IMG/VR virus record: IMGVR_UViG_3300040810_000362
Location: 1-37,133 of that record
Source: a virus
Reading direction: 5' to 3' (one strand)
Length of the DNA stretch: 37,133 bases
Position 1 is the stretch's first letter; the number at the start of each line of letters is the position of its first letter. The translations under genes were made by a program, and so were the position numbers. The notes under the pieces are model-generated. The model did no database searches. It had not been told where the DNA came from and worked only from the letters and a program-made list of their open reading frames with translations. Below, one piece after another: positions 22,858-30,668 of this stretch.

Positions 22858-24848
22858 TCGTTTTGATCAGGGTTGGTTATGCTGAACTCATTCAGACGTT
22901 CAAACGCACCATTGGCAGCAGCAGATCCCATTGCTTCCTCCAACGCATTTGCAAGAGCATCATGGTTGATCGAGTCAAACAGTTCGGGCATTGACTTGGA
23001 AAGCTCTTCCATGGCCTCGATCACTTCCTTATCAGATTTGTTCGGATCTTGAGCAGCCATTAAAACCTTGGCGAAGGCAGGACGAGCAGGGGCAAGCCAT
23101 TCGGCAGAAACTCCGGTCAGCGATTCCATCACGGCATCTGTGAGTCTGTCATTGTTGGATGGAATGTTCTTGGCATCGACCTTGGAAGGATTGCAGCAAT
23201 CGCAATCATCATCTGTCACGATCTCTCCAGACCAATCACTTGCATCAAGCACATCCTGAACGGTTTTCCCCTTCTCCCACATCTTGCATGACCAATAACG
23301 AGCTTTCCACTTCGGACCTGGATCATCACAGTTATGACGGTTTCGGAAATTGGATCTTCGTTCATCATCATCACGCTTGATCTCCATCTTTGGATCACCG
23401 AATTTCACAAGGACAGTGTTTCCCTTGTCGTTTTTGACATAAACCCCAAACTTTTTATCCTCTCCCTTTGGGAGTCTAAAAGGATTATTCAATCCTGCCC
23501 TTGGTTCTTCCTTTGCATTGATCGGCTGCTTTCCGAAAAACGAAGGTGACTCAACCACTGACTGTTTGATGGTGTCCTCGTTTTCCTGCGGGACTCGGAT
23601 CTTGTGTCTCTCGTAAATCTGATCCTTGGGAAGCTCCATGCCCATGCTGATCAGGATCTGATCCCTTGTTGCCATCTGCACAGGATCTTCGGCAGATTCA
23701 AACCTAGTTTGGAGATATGGAATCTCGTCAGTGTCACCGAAATTGAAGGAAATGGCTTTTCGGATCACCTGATCATTAATGTTCTGCGCTGCCCAATCAC
23801 AGGCATCTTTGAGGTTGTCTTGGCGAACAGCAGCATGCACATCTCCCAAAGCCCTCGATCCTGAATCACCCACATCTGTTGTGAGTGTTTGCCCAAGGAT
23901 CAGAATATCACAAACACGGTCTGCCAGATCAATCAGGTGGTTCTGAGGGTTATCGGATCCGTTCTTGGATGCCTCAAGGATCTGAACTTCTGATCCTTCA
24001 GGAATCATTGCATACCCTGCGGCAGCAAGATCACGCAACCAAAGTTCAAGGGCATCTTTGTCTGCTTCACCCATGTTCTTGCCATACTTTGCCACCCTCA
24101 ACGGTATGCCAAAAATCTGAGCATAACGCATGAGCCATTGACGCCCAAAGATCATCCCAGACCACCAGAAAGCCAGAACTCGGCTGAATCCATACGTCAG
24201 CGGATTCCCTGATCGAGTCTTGTATCGGCCGACGAGAAATTTCTCATCAGGCATCTCCGTATATCCCCGTGATCCGATCCCTTCGATGTTCCGGAGCATG
24301 ATTTCCGTTCCGGTGGAATCATATCCCCAGAACTGCGGATGGACCCAATAAGAAGCCCTTGGCGTTATCTCACCTTCTTGATTCCAGTCCCAAAGCAACT
24401 CCTGAACACTGATTCCCTTGCCTATGGCATCACACAGATCATAAACCATGTCCTCGAAGCCGTTTTCATTGCGCTTCGGAACTGGTCGCATGTTGTCGAT
24501 CATTCGACGAACAAAATCAGCTTTTTCTTGAGCCCTTGGGCTTGGTTCCTGTCCCTGCTCTGCGAACGCTTGGACAACAAACTCTGCTCTGGATGCTGCT
24601 TTCTTGATCTCGTGCAGGTTCTTGGCAAGCCTTGGCCAAGTGTCTTCCATGATGGCATAAAGATCGTGCAAGCTCTGTGGATCTCCCGAAAAGGCTGATT
24701 GGAGGAGTCCTCGAACCTCCGCAGGATCAATCTTTTCATTCAGGAACGGATAGAACTTTTCGCGGAACGAAGGTGTAATGATGCGTTCACTGACCTTCTT
24801 TGTGGTCCTTGCTCGCTTTGGTTTTGGCGTTTGGTCTTGAGTTGCCAT
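22854..24848 (-). CDS. DUF935 (Mu gp29-like) portal protein with Cys-rich insertion
   Basis: The 664-residue protein has the DUF935 portal body (LWDWNQEGEITPRASYWVHPQFW, GFSRVLAFWWSGMIFGRQWLM, TDVGDSGSRALGDVH) and the family C-terminus (AEWLAPARPAFAKVLMAAQDP, DALANALEEAMGSAAANGAF). Portals form the dodecameric vertex through which DNA enters. Between about 500 and 555 is an insertion with RHNCDDPGPKWKARYWSC and DDDCDCCNPS, a Cys/His-rich segment seen in some marine phage portal or maturation proteins that may bind zinc. It follows terL by 6 bp. Confidence 0.85.
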   Translation of the reverse strand: MATQDQTPKPKRARTTKKVSERIITPSFREKFYPFLNEKIDPAEVRGLLQSAFSGDPQSLHDLYAIMEDTWPRLAKNLHEIKKAASRAEFVVQAFAEQGQEPSPRAQEKADFVRRMIDNMRPVPKRNENGFEDMVYDLCDAIGKGISVQELLWDWNQEGEITPRASYWVHPQFWGYDSTGTEIMLRNIEGIGSRGYTEMPDEKFLVGRYKTRSGNPLTYGFSRVLAFWWSGMIFGRQWLMRYAQIFGIPLRVAKYGKNMGEADKDALELWLRDLAAAGYAMIPEGSEVQILEASKNGSDNPQNHLIDLADRVCDILILGQTLTTDVGDSGSRALGDVHAAVRQDNLKDACDWAAQNINDQVIRKAISFNFGDTDEIPYLQTRFESAEDPVQMATRDQILISMGMELPKDQIYERHKIRVPQENEDTIKQSVVESPSFFGKQPINAKEEPRAGLNNPFRLPKGEDKKFGVYVKNDKGNTVLVKFGDPKMEIKRDDDERRSNFRNRHNCDDPGPKWKARYWSCKMWEKGKTVQDVLDASDWSGEIVTDDDCDCCNPSKVDAKNIPSNNDRLTDAVMESLTGVSAEWLAPARPAFAKVLMAAQDPNKSDKEVIEAMEELSKSMPELFDSINHDALANALEEAMGSAAANGAFERLNEFSITNPDQNE

Positions 24849-24854
24849 ATGATT

Positions 24855-26105
24855 CTAAAATGTTATTCCTCTGCTGCTTTGGGCTTTTGCTGTGCCTAGT
24901 TTGAATCCGCTAGTTGATCTGATCACCCCGTCAGTTGATCCCCTTCTCATCTTTTCGACGGCAAGGGCCAATGCCATTACACCGTCATCATGCATTCCAT
25001 CTGGTGCTGTGTATTTCACTCCCCCACCTGGGCTGTATTCATACGTGAAAGACTCAAGCTCAGATTTTAATGCTTCGTCGAAGAATCGAACCCTGTTTTG
25101 CTGAATAGCAGCACGAAGGCCCATCATCAAGGCTTGTTTTGAGGTTGACGAGAACTTGAAGCCCTCAAAATTTGATCCCTCCATGATCAGATCCTCCACA
25201 ATCGGATCACCGACACCCGTGGAATCAATCAAGGCTGGATTCCATTCTGTCATCTCGATAATGCTTTGCTTTGTCTCTCCCCATGACTTCTGAAACCTTC
25301 CATTGAACACTTGGCAACCGTCTTCATCGAGTCCAACACCCCAAGTCCAGTCATGACTCTTTGCCAGATCCCAACCAAACCATATCGCAGGTTTATGGCT
25401 TCTTTCACCGAAACATGCCCTGATTGCATCAACTCCAAATGGATTGCCACCATCATCGGCAGGCACTCCAAGGTATTCCTGCTTGTAAACCGCATCAGGC
25501 AGATCCTTTTGAGCATCGGTCAATTCCTGTTCCAGATCCGGAATCGTTGGATTGTCGATTGTGCCAAGCCTCCAGGATTTCCAATCCCGATCTCCACGCT
25601 GCCCTTTAAGAAATAACTGGTGGAAATAGTTCTGCCCCTTCGGTGTTCCAAGCACCCAAGCTCTGCCCTTGTAATCTGTCAGTGTTGGCCTGATGTCCTG
25701 CTCCCATCTGGATTTTAAATCCCTGACAACCGAAGCCTCGTCAATAATGATCCCGTGATATTTGCGACCACGACCAGCATCAGGCTTTTCAAGCGACCAG
25801 AAATCAAACCTTCCCCCATTGATCAAATGGATCTCCCTGTTCTGCTTGTCTGTCTTTCGGATCAACGGTGAAAATGATGCTTCAACGTCATTCCATTGCT
25901 CAGACATTGATTTGTAAGTAGGAGCGAACCAGCCATAGGTTTTCCCCATGATCCCAGCCATACGCAGGATGTGCAGTCCCATCGTGGTTTTGCCGAATCG
26001 ACGACCACATTGCAGAACATTAAAACGAAGGGCAGCATCGAGAATCCGTTGCTGCCCTGAGTGTGGCTTTTGAAGATTGATCCCTTGATCTAATTTTTGA
26101 GCCAT
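24855..26105 (-). CDS. Terminase large subunit (terL-like)
   Basis: The 416-residue protein shows Walker A GRRFGKTT (34-41), Walker B GIIIDEAS (DE 122-123), and RNase H-like nuclease aspartates in WFGWDLAKSHDW (D246) and DGMHDDGVMALALA near the C-terminus. TerL powers DNA packaging and cuts the concatemer. It overlaps the small-subunit gene by 16 bp and precedes the portal gene, as in Mu-like head clusters. The packaging type (cos or headful) cannot be told from sequence alone. Confidence 0.92.
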   Translation of the reverse strand: MAQKLDQGINLQKPHSGQQRILDAALRFNVLQCGRRFGKTTMGLHILRMAGIMGKTYGWFAPTYKSMSEQWNDVEASFSPLIRKTDKQNREIHLINGGRFDFWSLEKPDAGRGRKYHGIIIDEASVVRDLKSRWEQDIRPTLTDYKGRAWVLGTPKGQNYFHQLFLKGQRGDRDWKSWRLGTIDNPTIPDLEQELTDAQKDLPDAVYKQEYLGVPADDGGNPFGVDAIRACFGERSHKPAIWFGWDLAKSHDWTWGVGLDEDGCQVFNGRFQKSWGETKQSIIEMTEWNPALIDSTGVGDPIVEDLIMEGSNFEGFKFSSTSKQALMMGLRAAIQQNRVRFFDEALKSELESFTYEYSPGGGVKYTAPDGMHDDGVMALALAVEKMRRGSTDGVIRSTSGFKLGTAKAQSSRGITF

Positions 26106-26500
26106 GCAGGTTCCTTGATCGGCTTTCCATCCATCGTGACATGCACATGGATCTCACCGTTGTTATCAAGCTCCATTTTGTCAGACATCCCGCAAAAGTT
26201 TTTCAAGGCGAAGATCAAGAGCTGATCACGGTCTTCTTTGATCGCCCTATGCAGGAGCTTCATTCTTAGGCTTCTTGCAGTTGCTGCTCTGCCCTTGTTG
26301 TAAAGCTCTCGGAATTCAGAATTTTCCTTGGTGAATTCCCTGTTGATCGTTTTCACATTAACACGAAGAAAGTCAGCAATATCCTTCTGCGTGAATCCCA
26401 TGTTGCCGAACGACTCAGCTGCTTCAATCGGCATTTCAAAAGACTGTCTTCCCCGTTTGCGTTCACTGCTGATCTTGATTTTTCGATCTTTGATTTTCAT
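26090..26500 (-). CDS. Terminase small subunit (terS-like)
   Basis: The 136-residue product has a helix-turn-helix (SFGNMGFTQKDIADFLRVNVKTINREF) followed by a helical oligomerisation region (GRAATARSLRMKLLHRAIKEDRDQLLIFAL) and an acidic C-terminus. TerS proteins recognise packaging sites and recruit TerL. It starts 3 bp after the stop of the mom-like gene. Confidence 0.75.
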   Translation of the reverse strand: MKIKDRKIKISSERKRGRQSFEMPIEAAESFGNMGFTQKDIADFLRVNVKTINREFTKENSEFRELYNKGRAATARSLRMKLLHRAIKEDRDQLLIFALKNFCGMSDKMELDNNGEIHVHVTMDGKPIKEPAWLKN

Positions 26501-26502
26501 GT

Positions 26503-27195
26503 TTAAGAAAGCTGGAGCGCACAGGTCAGATTTGCACTGCCTTTTTCATCTTGGTAAGATGACACATCACTATCAATGTTTTGTGCGCGTTTTGGATAAG
26601 GTTTTGCAAGACACATGATTTTTTTTCTCATATGCTTGTCAAGTGGCATCAAATATCTATGTTTGCCTTCAGTTTTAATTATTTTGCACTGACTTGGCTT
26701 TACTGTTTTTCTTTTGCATCCTTGCTGAATATTAAACCCCTTTTCTGAAACTTGTCTGGAATGAAGCCTTTTCCCGTCTTTCCAAAATTCTTTACTCGGT
26801 GCTGTTGTTGATGCATAAATCCAATTGCCAGCTTGATAAATCCCTCCATGATGTCCATATTGAGGATCTGCAAAAGAGACAACTAGCCTTAATTTTTTAT
26901 TGTTTTTTTTCAAAAAAGCCAAAGCTATTTTGATGATTTTAGAAACTTTTGACTTGTGCTTATTGAGTGCAACTCTTGTTAACTCACATCCTTCAGTTTG
27001 ATTTAACCCGTAAGGCTTCAATAAATTACTCGATGCACCCCTTGAAAAAATTACAACTCCGATAAATTTTGAATCTTCCCACACTCCTACTTTAAAAAGC
27101 GGGGGAACTGGTATGCTTTTTGAATAATGCCAATTTTCACAAGCGTATTTTGCTGCTTCGTGAGTTGCCCAATCAATTTTCAAATCACACTCCAT
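26503..27195 (-). CDS. Mom-like adenine-modification enzyme
   Basis: The 230-residue protein matches phage Mu Mom in length and pattern: CENWHYSKSIPVPPLFKVGVWED, FIGVVIFSRGAS, GLNQTEGCELTRVALNKH, then LVVSFADPQYGHHGGIY and QAGNWIYAS (about 105-130) and a C-terminal GKHRYLMPL. Mom, a GNAT-like enzyme, converts adenine to N6-(carbamoylmethyl)adenine, protecting phage DNA from restriction. I chose the ATG at 27195 (the in-frame GTG at 27219 would extend into the ParB-like gene); AAAGAGATC lies before it and it overlaps the ParB-like stop by 11 bp. Only one GATC site lies in the coding region, against about one per 50-70 bp nearby, so it looks acquired. Confidence 0.85.
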   Translation of the reverse strand: MECDLKIDWATHEAAKYACENWHYSKSIPVPPLFKVGVWEDSKFIGVVIFSRGASSNLLKPYGLNQTEGCELTRVALNKHKSKVSKIIKIALAFLKKNNKKLRLVVSFADPQYGHHGGIYQAGNWIYASTTAPSKEFWKDGKRLHSRQVSEKGFNIQQGCKRKTVKPSQCKIIKTEGKHRYLMPLDKHMRKKIMCLAKPYPKRAQNIDSDVSSYQDEKGSANLTCALQLS

Positions 27196-27736
27196 GATCT
27201 CTTTGATTGAAAACTTCACTGCACTTTGGACACTTTACTAACACTGGATCAAGTTCATCCAGCTTTCCTTGATCATCTTCAGTGCCTGGACTGAAATCAT
27301 CATTTAAGAAATCAGTGTTTTCAAACCCAGTCAGATCCAGATCAAACCCTTCAAACACATCGTCTGTGAGCAATCCTTTCAGAGCATCCTGATCAGCTTC
27401 GGCAAGCTCTGCGATACGATTATCAGCAATCATGTCAGCATACTCTGATGCTTCGTCCTTGTATTCCTGCACATCGACCGGAACCTCAGAGCATCCCAGC
27501 TGCAAGGCAGCAGCGAGCCTGCCGTGACCTTTGACGACATAGCCTGACCTTTTTGAGACGGTGATCGGATTTCTCCACCCTTGATGCTTGATGATCTTTG
27601 CAAGCAAACGGATCTGCTCTGCTGGGTGAGTGTTGTAATTGCGTGGATGCTCTACCAATGAAGCAGGATCACGCATTTCTGTGTGAGAACAGAAGACTTG
27701 TGGATCTTCTGGTTTTTCGAGTTTTACTTGGCCCAT
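27185..27736 (-). CDS. ParB-like nuclease-domain protein
   Basis: The 183-residue protein has a ParB N-terminal/ParB-nuclease core: SLVEHPRNYNTHPAEQIRLLAKII, ITVSKRSGYVVKGHGRLAAALQLG (GHGR motif) and MIADNRIAELAEADQDAL. Such stand-alone phage ParB proteins usually sit next to DNA modification or terminase genes. The C-terminus is acidic and ends in VKCPKCSEVFNQRDHG, with one CxxC pair. It overlaps the mom-like start by 11 bp and the gpF-like gene by 13 bp, so it is co-translated with both. A role in targeting or regulating DNA modification is an inference. Confidence 0.75.
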   Translation of the reverse strand: MGQVKLEKPEDPQVFCSHTEMRDPASLVEHPRNYNTHPAEQIRLLAKIIKHQGWRNPITVSKRSGYVVKGHGRLAAALQLGCSEVPVDVQEYKDEASEYADMIADNRIAELAEADQDALKGLLTDDVFEGFDLDLTGFENTDFLNDDFSPGTEDDQGKLDELDPVLVKCPKCSEVFNQRDHGV

Positions 27737-28587
27737 TTGAGTTCCCAGCCTTTCTGATTTGTTTTGATTCCTAATGCTTTTCTGAGTTTACCGAAGATTC
27801 CCTTGTCCATTCGTGAACCATCAACAGACAAAGATTTGTTGAATTCTGATTTCGGATCTCGGATTCGTTCTTTCGGTTTGATTAAGCCTAATGCCACTGC
27901 TTCCTCCCTGTCAACCTCCTGAACATCCATCTGTGAGTTAAACCCCCAAGGGCCATGCGGAACGCCCAGACCACCGATTTCCTTTTTGTTCATCTCAAGC
28001 CAGAATTTGGTGTCGTCTTTTCTCCTGACCACACCTTCGTTTTTCTTGTGCAGCGGTCGAGGTTCTTTCACGTTTGCAATCCTGACAAATCTCCAAGCTG
28101 GGAAAGTCTCTGTCACATCAGGATCAACCGATGCTTGAAAGTTCCCGTATCCATAAGCGGATCTTAGGTTTGTTTCAAATATCAACCCAAGCCTTCTGGC
28201 AGAGCTAACGTCCATCATTTGAGTGATCATGCTTTGATCAGCCTTGCCCATGCCTTGTGGAAGCGGATTTCCCATGCCCTCACGTTCTGATACCTCCTGC
28301 ATCATGTTGATGAAATCACCTCGGCTTCCGGTCTTCAGGGCCGTGGTTATCTCACCTGTTGGCGTGATCACTTCCTCTCTTTGGGCTGTTAGGAAATCAT
28401 CAATCGCCCTTTTTGCTGACTGAAGGAAACGAGCCGAAGCCACCCTTGATGAAAAGAAAGCCCGATCCCGAATGGAAGCGGAAACGTCAGCCCATTGTTT
28501 TGAAGTCAATCTGCTTCCGATTTCCTTGCGTGCTTTGAGACGTTTGATTGCCTCCTCAAATTTCATTGGTTTGTTCAGATAAGCCAT
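27724..28587 (-). CDS. Minor head / Mu gpF-like head morphogenesis protein
   Basis: The 287-residue protein has the gpF/gp7-type region: DVSSARRLGLIFETNLRSAYGYGNFQ, then WRFVRIANVKEPRPLHKKNEGVVRR, KFWLEMNKKEIGGLGVPHGPWGFNS and MDVQEVDREEAVALGLI. Relatives are minor capsid proteins that join the portal and may be injected with DNA. Here the gene lies upstream of the terminase genes, not after the portal as in Mu. It overlaps the ParB-like gene by 13 bp. Confidence 0.75.
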   Translation of the reverse strand: MAYLNKPMKFEEAIKRLKARKEIGSRLTSKQWADVSASIRDRAFFSSRVASARFLQSAKRAIDDFLTAQREEVITPTGEITTALKTGSRGDFINMMQEVSEREGMGNPLPQGMGKADQSMITQMMDVSSARRLGLIFETNLRSAYGYGNFQASVDPDVTETFPAWRFVRIANVKEPRPLHKKNEGVVRRKDDTKFWLEMNKKEIGGLGVPHGPWGFNSQMDVQEVDREEAVALGLIKPKERIRDPKSEFNKSLSVDGSRMDKGIFGKLRKALGIKTNQKGWELKWAK

Positions 28588-28590
28588 TGA

Positions 28591-28836
28591 TCAATCCTTG
28601 ATTCCTTTGCTTGGTCTTTTGGCGATAAAAAAGCTGTGGTTAGTTTTTGAGAACAGATCCTTGCCCCTTGGCATATTTCTGGAGTCGAAGAACCGATCAC
28701 ATGCATCAGAAATCTCTTTTGCATGAGCCAGTGAAATATCAATCCCGATTTGATATTCATGCTCGATTGGTTCTGGATCTTCCACTTTAAAACCTTGACA
28801 TACTCTTATCACAGGTGTGTAAAATTTCATAGACAT
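28591..28836 (-). CDS. Hypothetical protein upstream of the head genes, 81 residues
   Basis: MSMKFYTPVIRVCQGFKVED at the start, then charged helices (SLAHAKEISDACDRFF, MPRGKDLFSKTNHSFF). No family is recognised. It is the first gene after the 109-bp gap at 28837-28945 and stops 3 bp before the gpF-like start, so it probably opens the late operon. AAGAAGG lies 12 bases before the ATG. Confidence 0.5.
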   Translation of the reverse strand: MSMKFYTPVIRVCQGFKVEDPEPIEHEYQIGIDISLAHAKEISDACDRFFDSRNMPRGKDLFSKTNHSFFIAKRPSKGIKD

Positions 28837-28945
28837 TTGTTAACTTGGCCTTCTTTAAAGAAAAGACCTGCAACAATTTCTGACGGAAATCATTGCAAGC
28901 CTTTGAGTCTGTTTGATTAACGATGTAAATTGTCCTTTTCTGTTT
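28837..28945 (-). promoter_or_regulatory. Possible late regulatory gap with a 12-bp palindrome
   Basis: This 109-bp stretch before the late genes has no credible ORF. It contains the perfect palindrome TTCTTTAAAGAA (28851-28862) and on the minus strand an isolated TTTACA (near 28925) without a convincing -10. A late promoter is expected here by position but I cannot point to clear boxes; it may need a phage- or host-encoded activator, or late genes may be read through from operon C. Confidence 0.3.
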
Positions 28946-29128
28946 TTACTGTTTTGATCTTCGCACTGGATGCCATGTGCCGTCTTTGATCGCTGCCTTT
29001 CTGATTTTGCTGTGCTCGTTTTTACAGGATTTGCAGTGCCATTGTCTACCGTCTGGTGCCAGCCTGTTTCTGGCAAACTGATCCTCTGGCTTGGTCTGGT
29101 CACATCCTCCGCAGTGTTTGGTTTTCAT
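28946..29128 (-). CDS. Small zinc-finger protein (CxxC ... CKSC)
   Basis: This 60-residue ORF begins MKTKHCGGCDQTKPEDQFARN and has CGGC and CKSC pairs separated by a DGRQW turn, then a basic helix (HSKIRKAAIKDG). This resembles the zinc-binding modules seen near phage HNH endonucleases, but no nuclease motif is present. It overlaps the preceding gene by 4 bp (ATGA). Confidence 0.65.
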   Translation of the reverse strand: MKTKHCGGCDQTKPEDQFARNRLAPDGRQWHCKSCKNEHSKIRKAAIKDGTWHPVRRSKQ

Positions 29129-29391
29129 CCATTCCCCTCCTCGATTTCTTTGGCGAGCTCCTGCGTAGCTTCCATGAAATCCGACGAGTATTGCCTCATC
29201 ATAGTTGCGTGCTTGGCGTCTGCCCGTCTCTCAACCTCCTCCATGAACTGTTTCAGGTGAATGTAGGGGCCAACATCATGTCGGAATATCTTGTCACGGC
29301 ACCATGTCACATCATCGTCTCTCCATTGTTCCTCGTTTAATGATTGCTCATTTTGCAGGTAAAGAGTCATTGGTGGCTTGTTATTGCTCAT
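29125..29391 (-). CDS. Hypothetical protein of the small-gene island, 88 residues
   Basis: An acidic, helical protein (MSNNKPPMTLYLQNEQSLNEEQW ... ELAKEIEEGNG) with a cluster of Trp/Asp (QWRDDDVTWCRD). No family is recognised. It overlaps both neighbours by 4 bp. Confidence 0.6.
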   Translation of the reverse strand: MSNNKPPMTLYLQNEQSLNEEQWRDDDVTWCRDKIFRHDVGPYIHLKQFMEEVERRADAKHATMMRQYSSDFMEATQELAKEIEEGNG

Positions 29392-29597
29392 AATTCATAT
29401 CGTCTTTCTGTTCTTTCTCCACACTTTGAACATTCAAGGACGTCGATGCACGCAGACAGTCCCCATGCGGGGCGAATCATATGCACACACTTCCATTGGT
29501 GGCGGCAGGCGACTGGTTCAGCTTTTCCGCATCTCAAACAACGCTGGTATCCATTGGCTATTTCTGCCCCCCATTTATGACGGTGGAACAGGCTCAT
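29388..29597 (-). CDS. Small zinc-ribbon protein, 69 residues
   Basis: MSLFHRHKWGAEIANGYQRC opens a two-ribbon pattern: CLRCGK and CSKCGE with CRHQWKCVH between them. The ATG at 29597 has an excellent ribosome site (GGAAGGAGGAAGC), much stronger than the sites of most other early genes; an earlier TTG/GTG extension is not needed. Likely zinc-binding; the role is unknown. Confidence 0.6.
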   Translation of the reverse strand: MSLFHRHKWGAEIANGYQRCLRCGKAEPVACRHQWKCVHMIRPAWGLSACIDVLECSKCGERTERRYEL

Positions 29598-29803
29598 GCT
29601 TCCTCCTTCCACCACCAATAAAAGTATCGTCTAAGTGAGCGCAATGGACAACCTTCTATGCGTGGATTATCCGGTAAAACCCATAAGGTTCCTGACCGGT
29701 TCGTGATTTTTGCAGTGACCCAGATGTTGCCTATCAGGAATGTGATGGTGTCACCTTCATAAACCCATTCCCCGTCATCGTCTTTAAATCGTGGTTTGCT
29801 CAT
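29594..29803 (-). CDS. Hypothetical small beta-rich protein, 69 residues
   Basis: MSKPRFKDDDGEWVYEGDTI then ITFLIGNIWVTAKITNRSG and a basic aromatic end (RYFYWWWKEEA). It looks like an SH3-type small barrel. It overlaps both neighbours by 4 bp. No family is recognised. Confidence 0.55.
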   Translation of the reverse strand: MSKPRFKDDDGEWVYEGDTITFLIGNIWVTAKITNRSGTLWVLPDNPRIEGCPLRSLRRYFYWWWKEEA

Positions 29804-30240
29804 CCTCCCATCTCCTTCCTGAGTGTTTCGGCGTATTCTCGCAAATTCCCGATGTCGTTTATCATCGCCTCCCCATCCTCTGAGAACTCGTTGGTGTCTA
29901 TCAGGTCATTTTCCCAGCCTGTGACCTCATCCACTAGCCTAATCAGCTCCAGCACCTCAGAGCAGCGGGGGATGGAGTTCCATTTGTGACCGTGTTGGTC
30001 GTTGTTTGGCCCTACAACTTTACACCCTTGCCCTGTGCATATGGCTATGCTATCAAAGGAATATTGTTCCGCTTTTGCCCCACAAAGCGGACAAGGCTTC
30101 AGCTTCGGCCTATAAAACTCCGGTGGCAGGTCGCACGAGGGCGGTCGGTTGGTGCTCATGACCAGTTTCTTTCGACTTATGCTTTCTGATGTATCTTCTG
30201 CGATGTGATTGGTTATATGTGTGACTTGTTCTTTTGTCAT
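29800..30240 (-). CDS. Lar-like restriction alleviation protein
   Basis: The 146-residue product has the Lar signature: LKPCPLCGAKAEQY, then AICTGQGCKVVG and HKWNSIPR (C50, C53, C68, C73), followed by an acidic helical tail. Lar proteins relieve type I restriction, in part by modulating host modification. The start at 30240 has the repeated leader TTTAGAAAGAGAAGATT; a second start (M28) would also leave the Lar domain intact. It overlaps the next gene by 4 bp. Confidence 0.7.
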   Translation of the reverse strand: MTKEQVTHITNHIAEDTSESISRKKLVMSTNRPPSCDLPPEFYRPKLKPCPLCGAKAEQYSFDSIAICTGQGCKVVGPNNDQHGHKWNSIPRCSEVLELIRLVDEVTGWENDLIDTNEFSEDGEAMINDIGNLREYAETLRKEMGG

Positions 30241-30257
30241 AATCTTCTCTTTCTAAA

Positions 30258-30353
30258 TTATGCCGTCTCTCCGGCTGTCAGGGTTTGTTCAGCACTGGCA
30301 ATGCCCTCAGTGCTGTTGTCAATTGTGGAGTTGTGCTTGGTCCCATCTGGCAT
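30258..30353 (-). CDS. Possible 31-residue protein
   Basis: The reading frame MPDGTKHNSTIDNSTEG ... LTAGETA stops just at the leader of the Lar-like gene. AAAGGAGGTG stands directly before the ATG at 30353, slightly close. A second, shorter ATG ORF (22 residues) starts 7 bases downstream with better spacing, so the exact product is uncertain. No family is recognised. Confidence 0.4.
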   Translation of the reverse strand: MPDGTKHNSTIDNSTEGIASAEQTLTAGETA

Positions 30354-30368
30354 CACCTCCTTTCTGAA

Positions 30369-30539
30369 TCAGTGTTCGTAGCCTTTGTATTTCGGTTCAG
30401 GGCAACACTCAGGGTTGATATGTGCCTTATGTCTTAGCGACCTGTTGACCTTTTGCTTCATCCATTTCCTAGACCTGCGGCACTTGCCCTCTCTGGTTTT
30501 ATTGTCCAACAGTTTCTCGGGTTCCTGTCGTGCTTTCAT
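30369..30539 (-). CDS. Small basic protein, 56 residues
   Basis: MKARQEPEKLLDNKTREGKCRR then SRKWMKQKVNRSLRHKA and INPECCPEPKYKGYEH: strongly basic, with three Cys. Its leader (TTTAGAAAGAGAAGATT before the ATG) is the same as that of the Lar-like gene. It may bind nucleic acid. No family is recognised. Confidence 0.5.
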   Translation of the reverse strand: MKARQEPEKLLDNKTREGKCRRSRKWMKQKVNRSLRHKAHINPECCPEPKYKGYEH

Positions 30540-30551
30540 AATCTTCTCTTT

Positions 30552-30668
30552 CTAAATTGGTGGCCAGTCCGGTTTCTCACCGGAGCCGCTTGGCTTGGAC
30601 CTCCTAGCCTTTGTTGCGCGGTTTTTACTGGCCGTTAATCTGTCATCAAAAGTGTTGTCCAATAGCAT
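30552..30668 (-). CDS. Possible 38-residue basic protein
   Basis: The ORF MLLDNTFDDRLTASKNRATKARRSKP ends SGEKPDWPPI and overlaps the 48-residue membrane protein in another frame. It stops within the leader of the next gene. Composition (Lys/Arg, Ser, Pro) looks protein-like, but there is no clear ribosome site. Confidence 0.35.
   Translation of the reverse strand: MLLDNTFDDRLTASKNRATKARRSKPSGSGEKPDWPPI

Larger units (their letters stand above)
30239..30560 (-). repeat. Duplicated translation leader TTTAGAAAGAGAAGATTATG
   Basis: The same 20-base sequence, covering leader and ATG, occurs before the Lar-like gene (ATG at 30240) and the 56-residue gene (ATG at 30539). Both lie in the GATC-free small-gene island. 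Between them, other genes use canonical GGAGG sites. This may be a duplicated translation-control element. Confidence 0.6.

Noticed and set aside
26503-27195. Direct link between genome-wide GATC enrichment and Mom target sites
   Set aside because: The Mom consensus from Mu does not require GATC. Mu mom is controlled through GATC in its promoter, but I cannot show equivalent spaced sites upstream of this gene.
28855-29103. 82-residue minus-strand ORF
   Set aside because: It overlaps the zinc-finger gene 28946-29128 in another frame; the latter has a clear CxxC ... CKSC pattern and fits its neighbour by an ATGA overlap.
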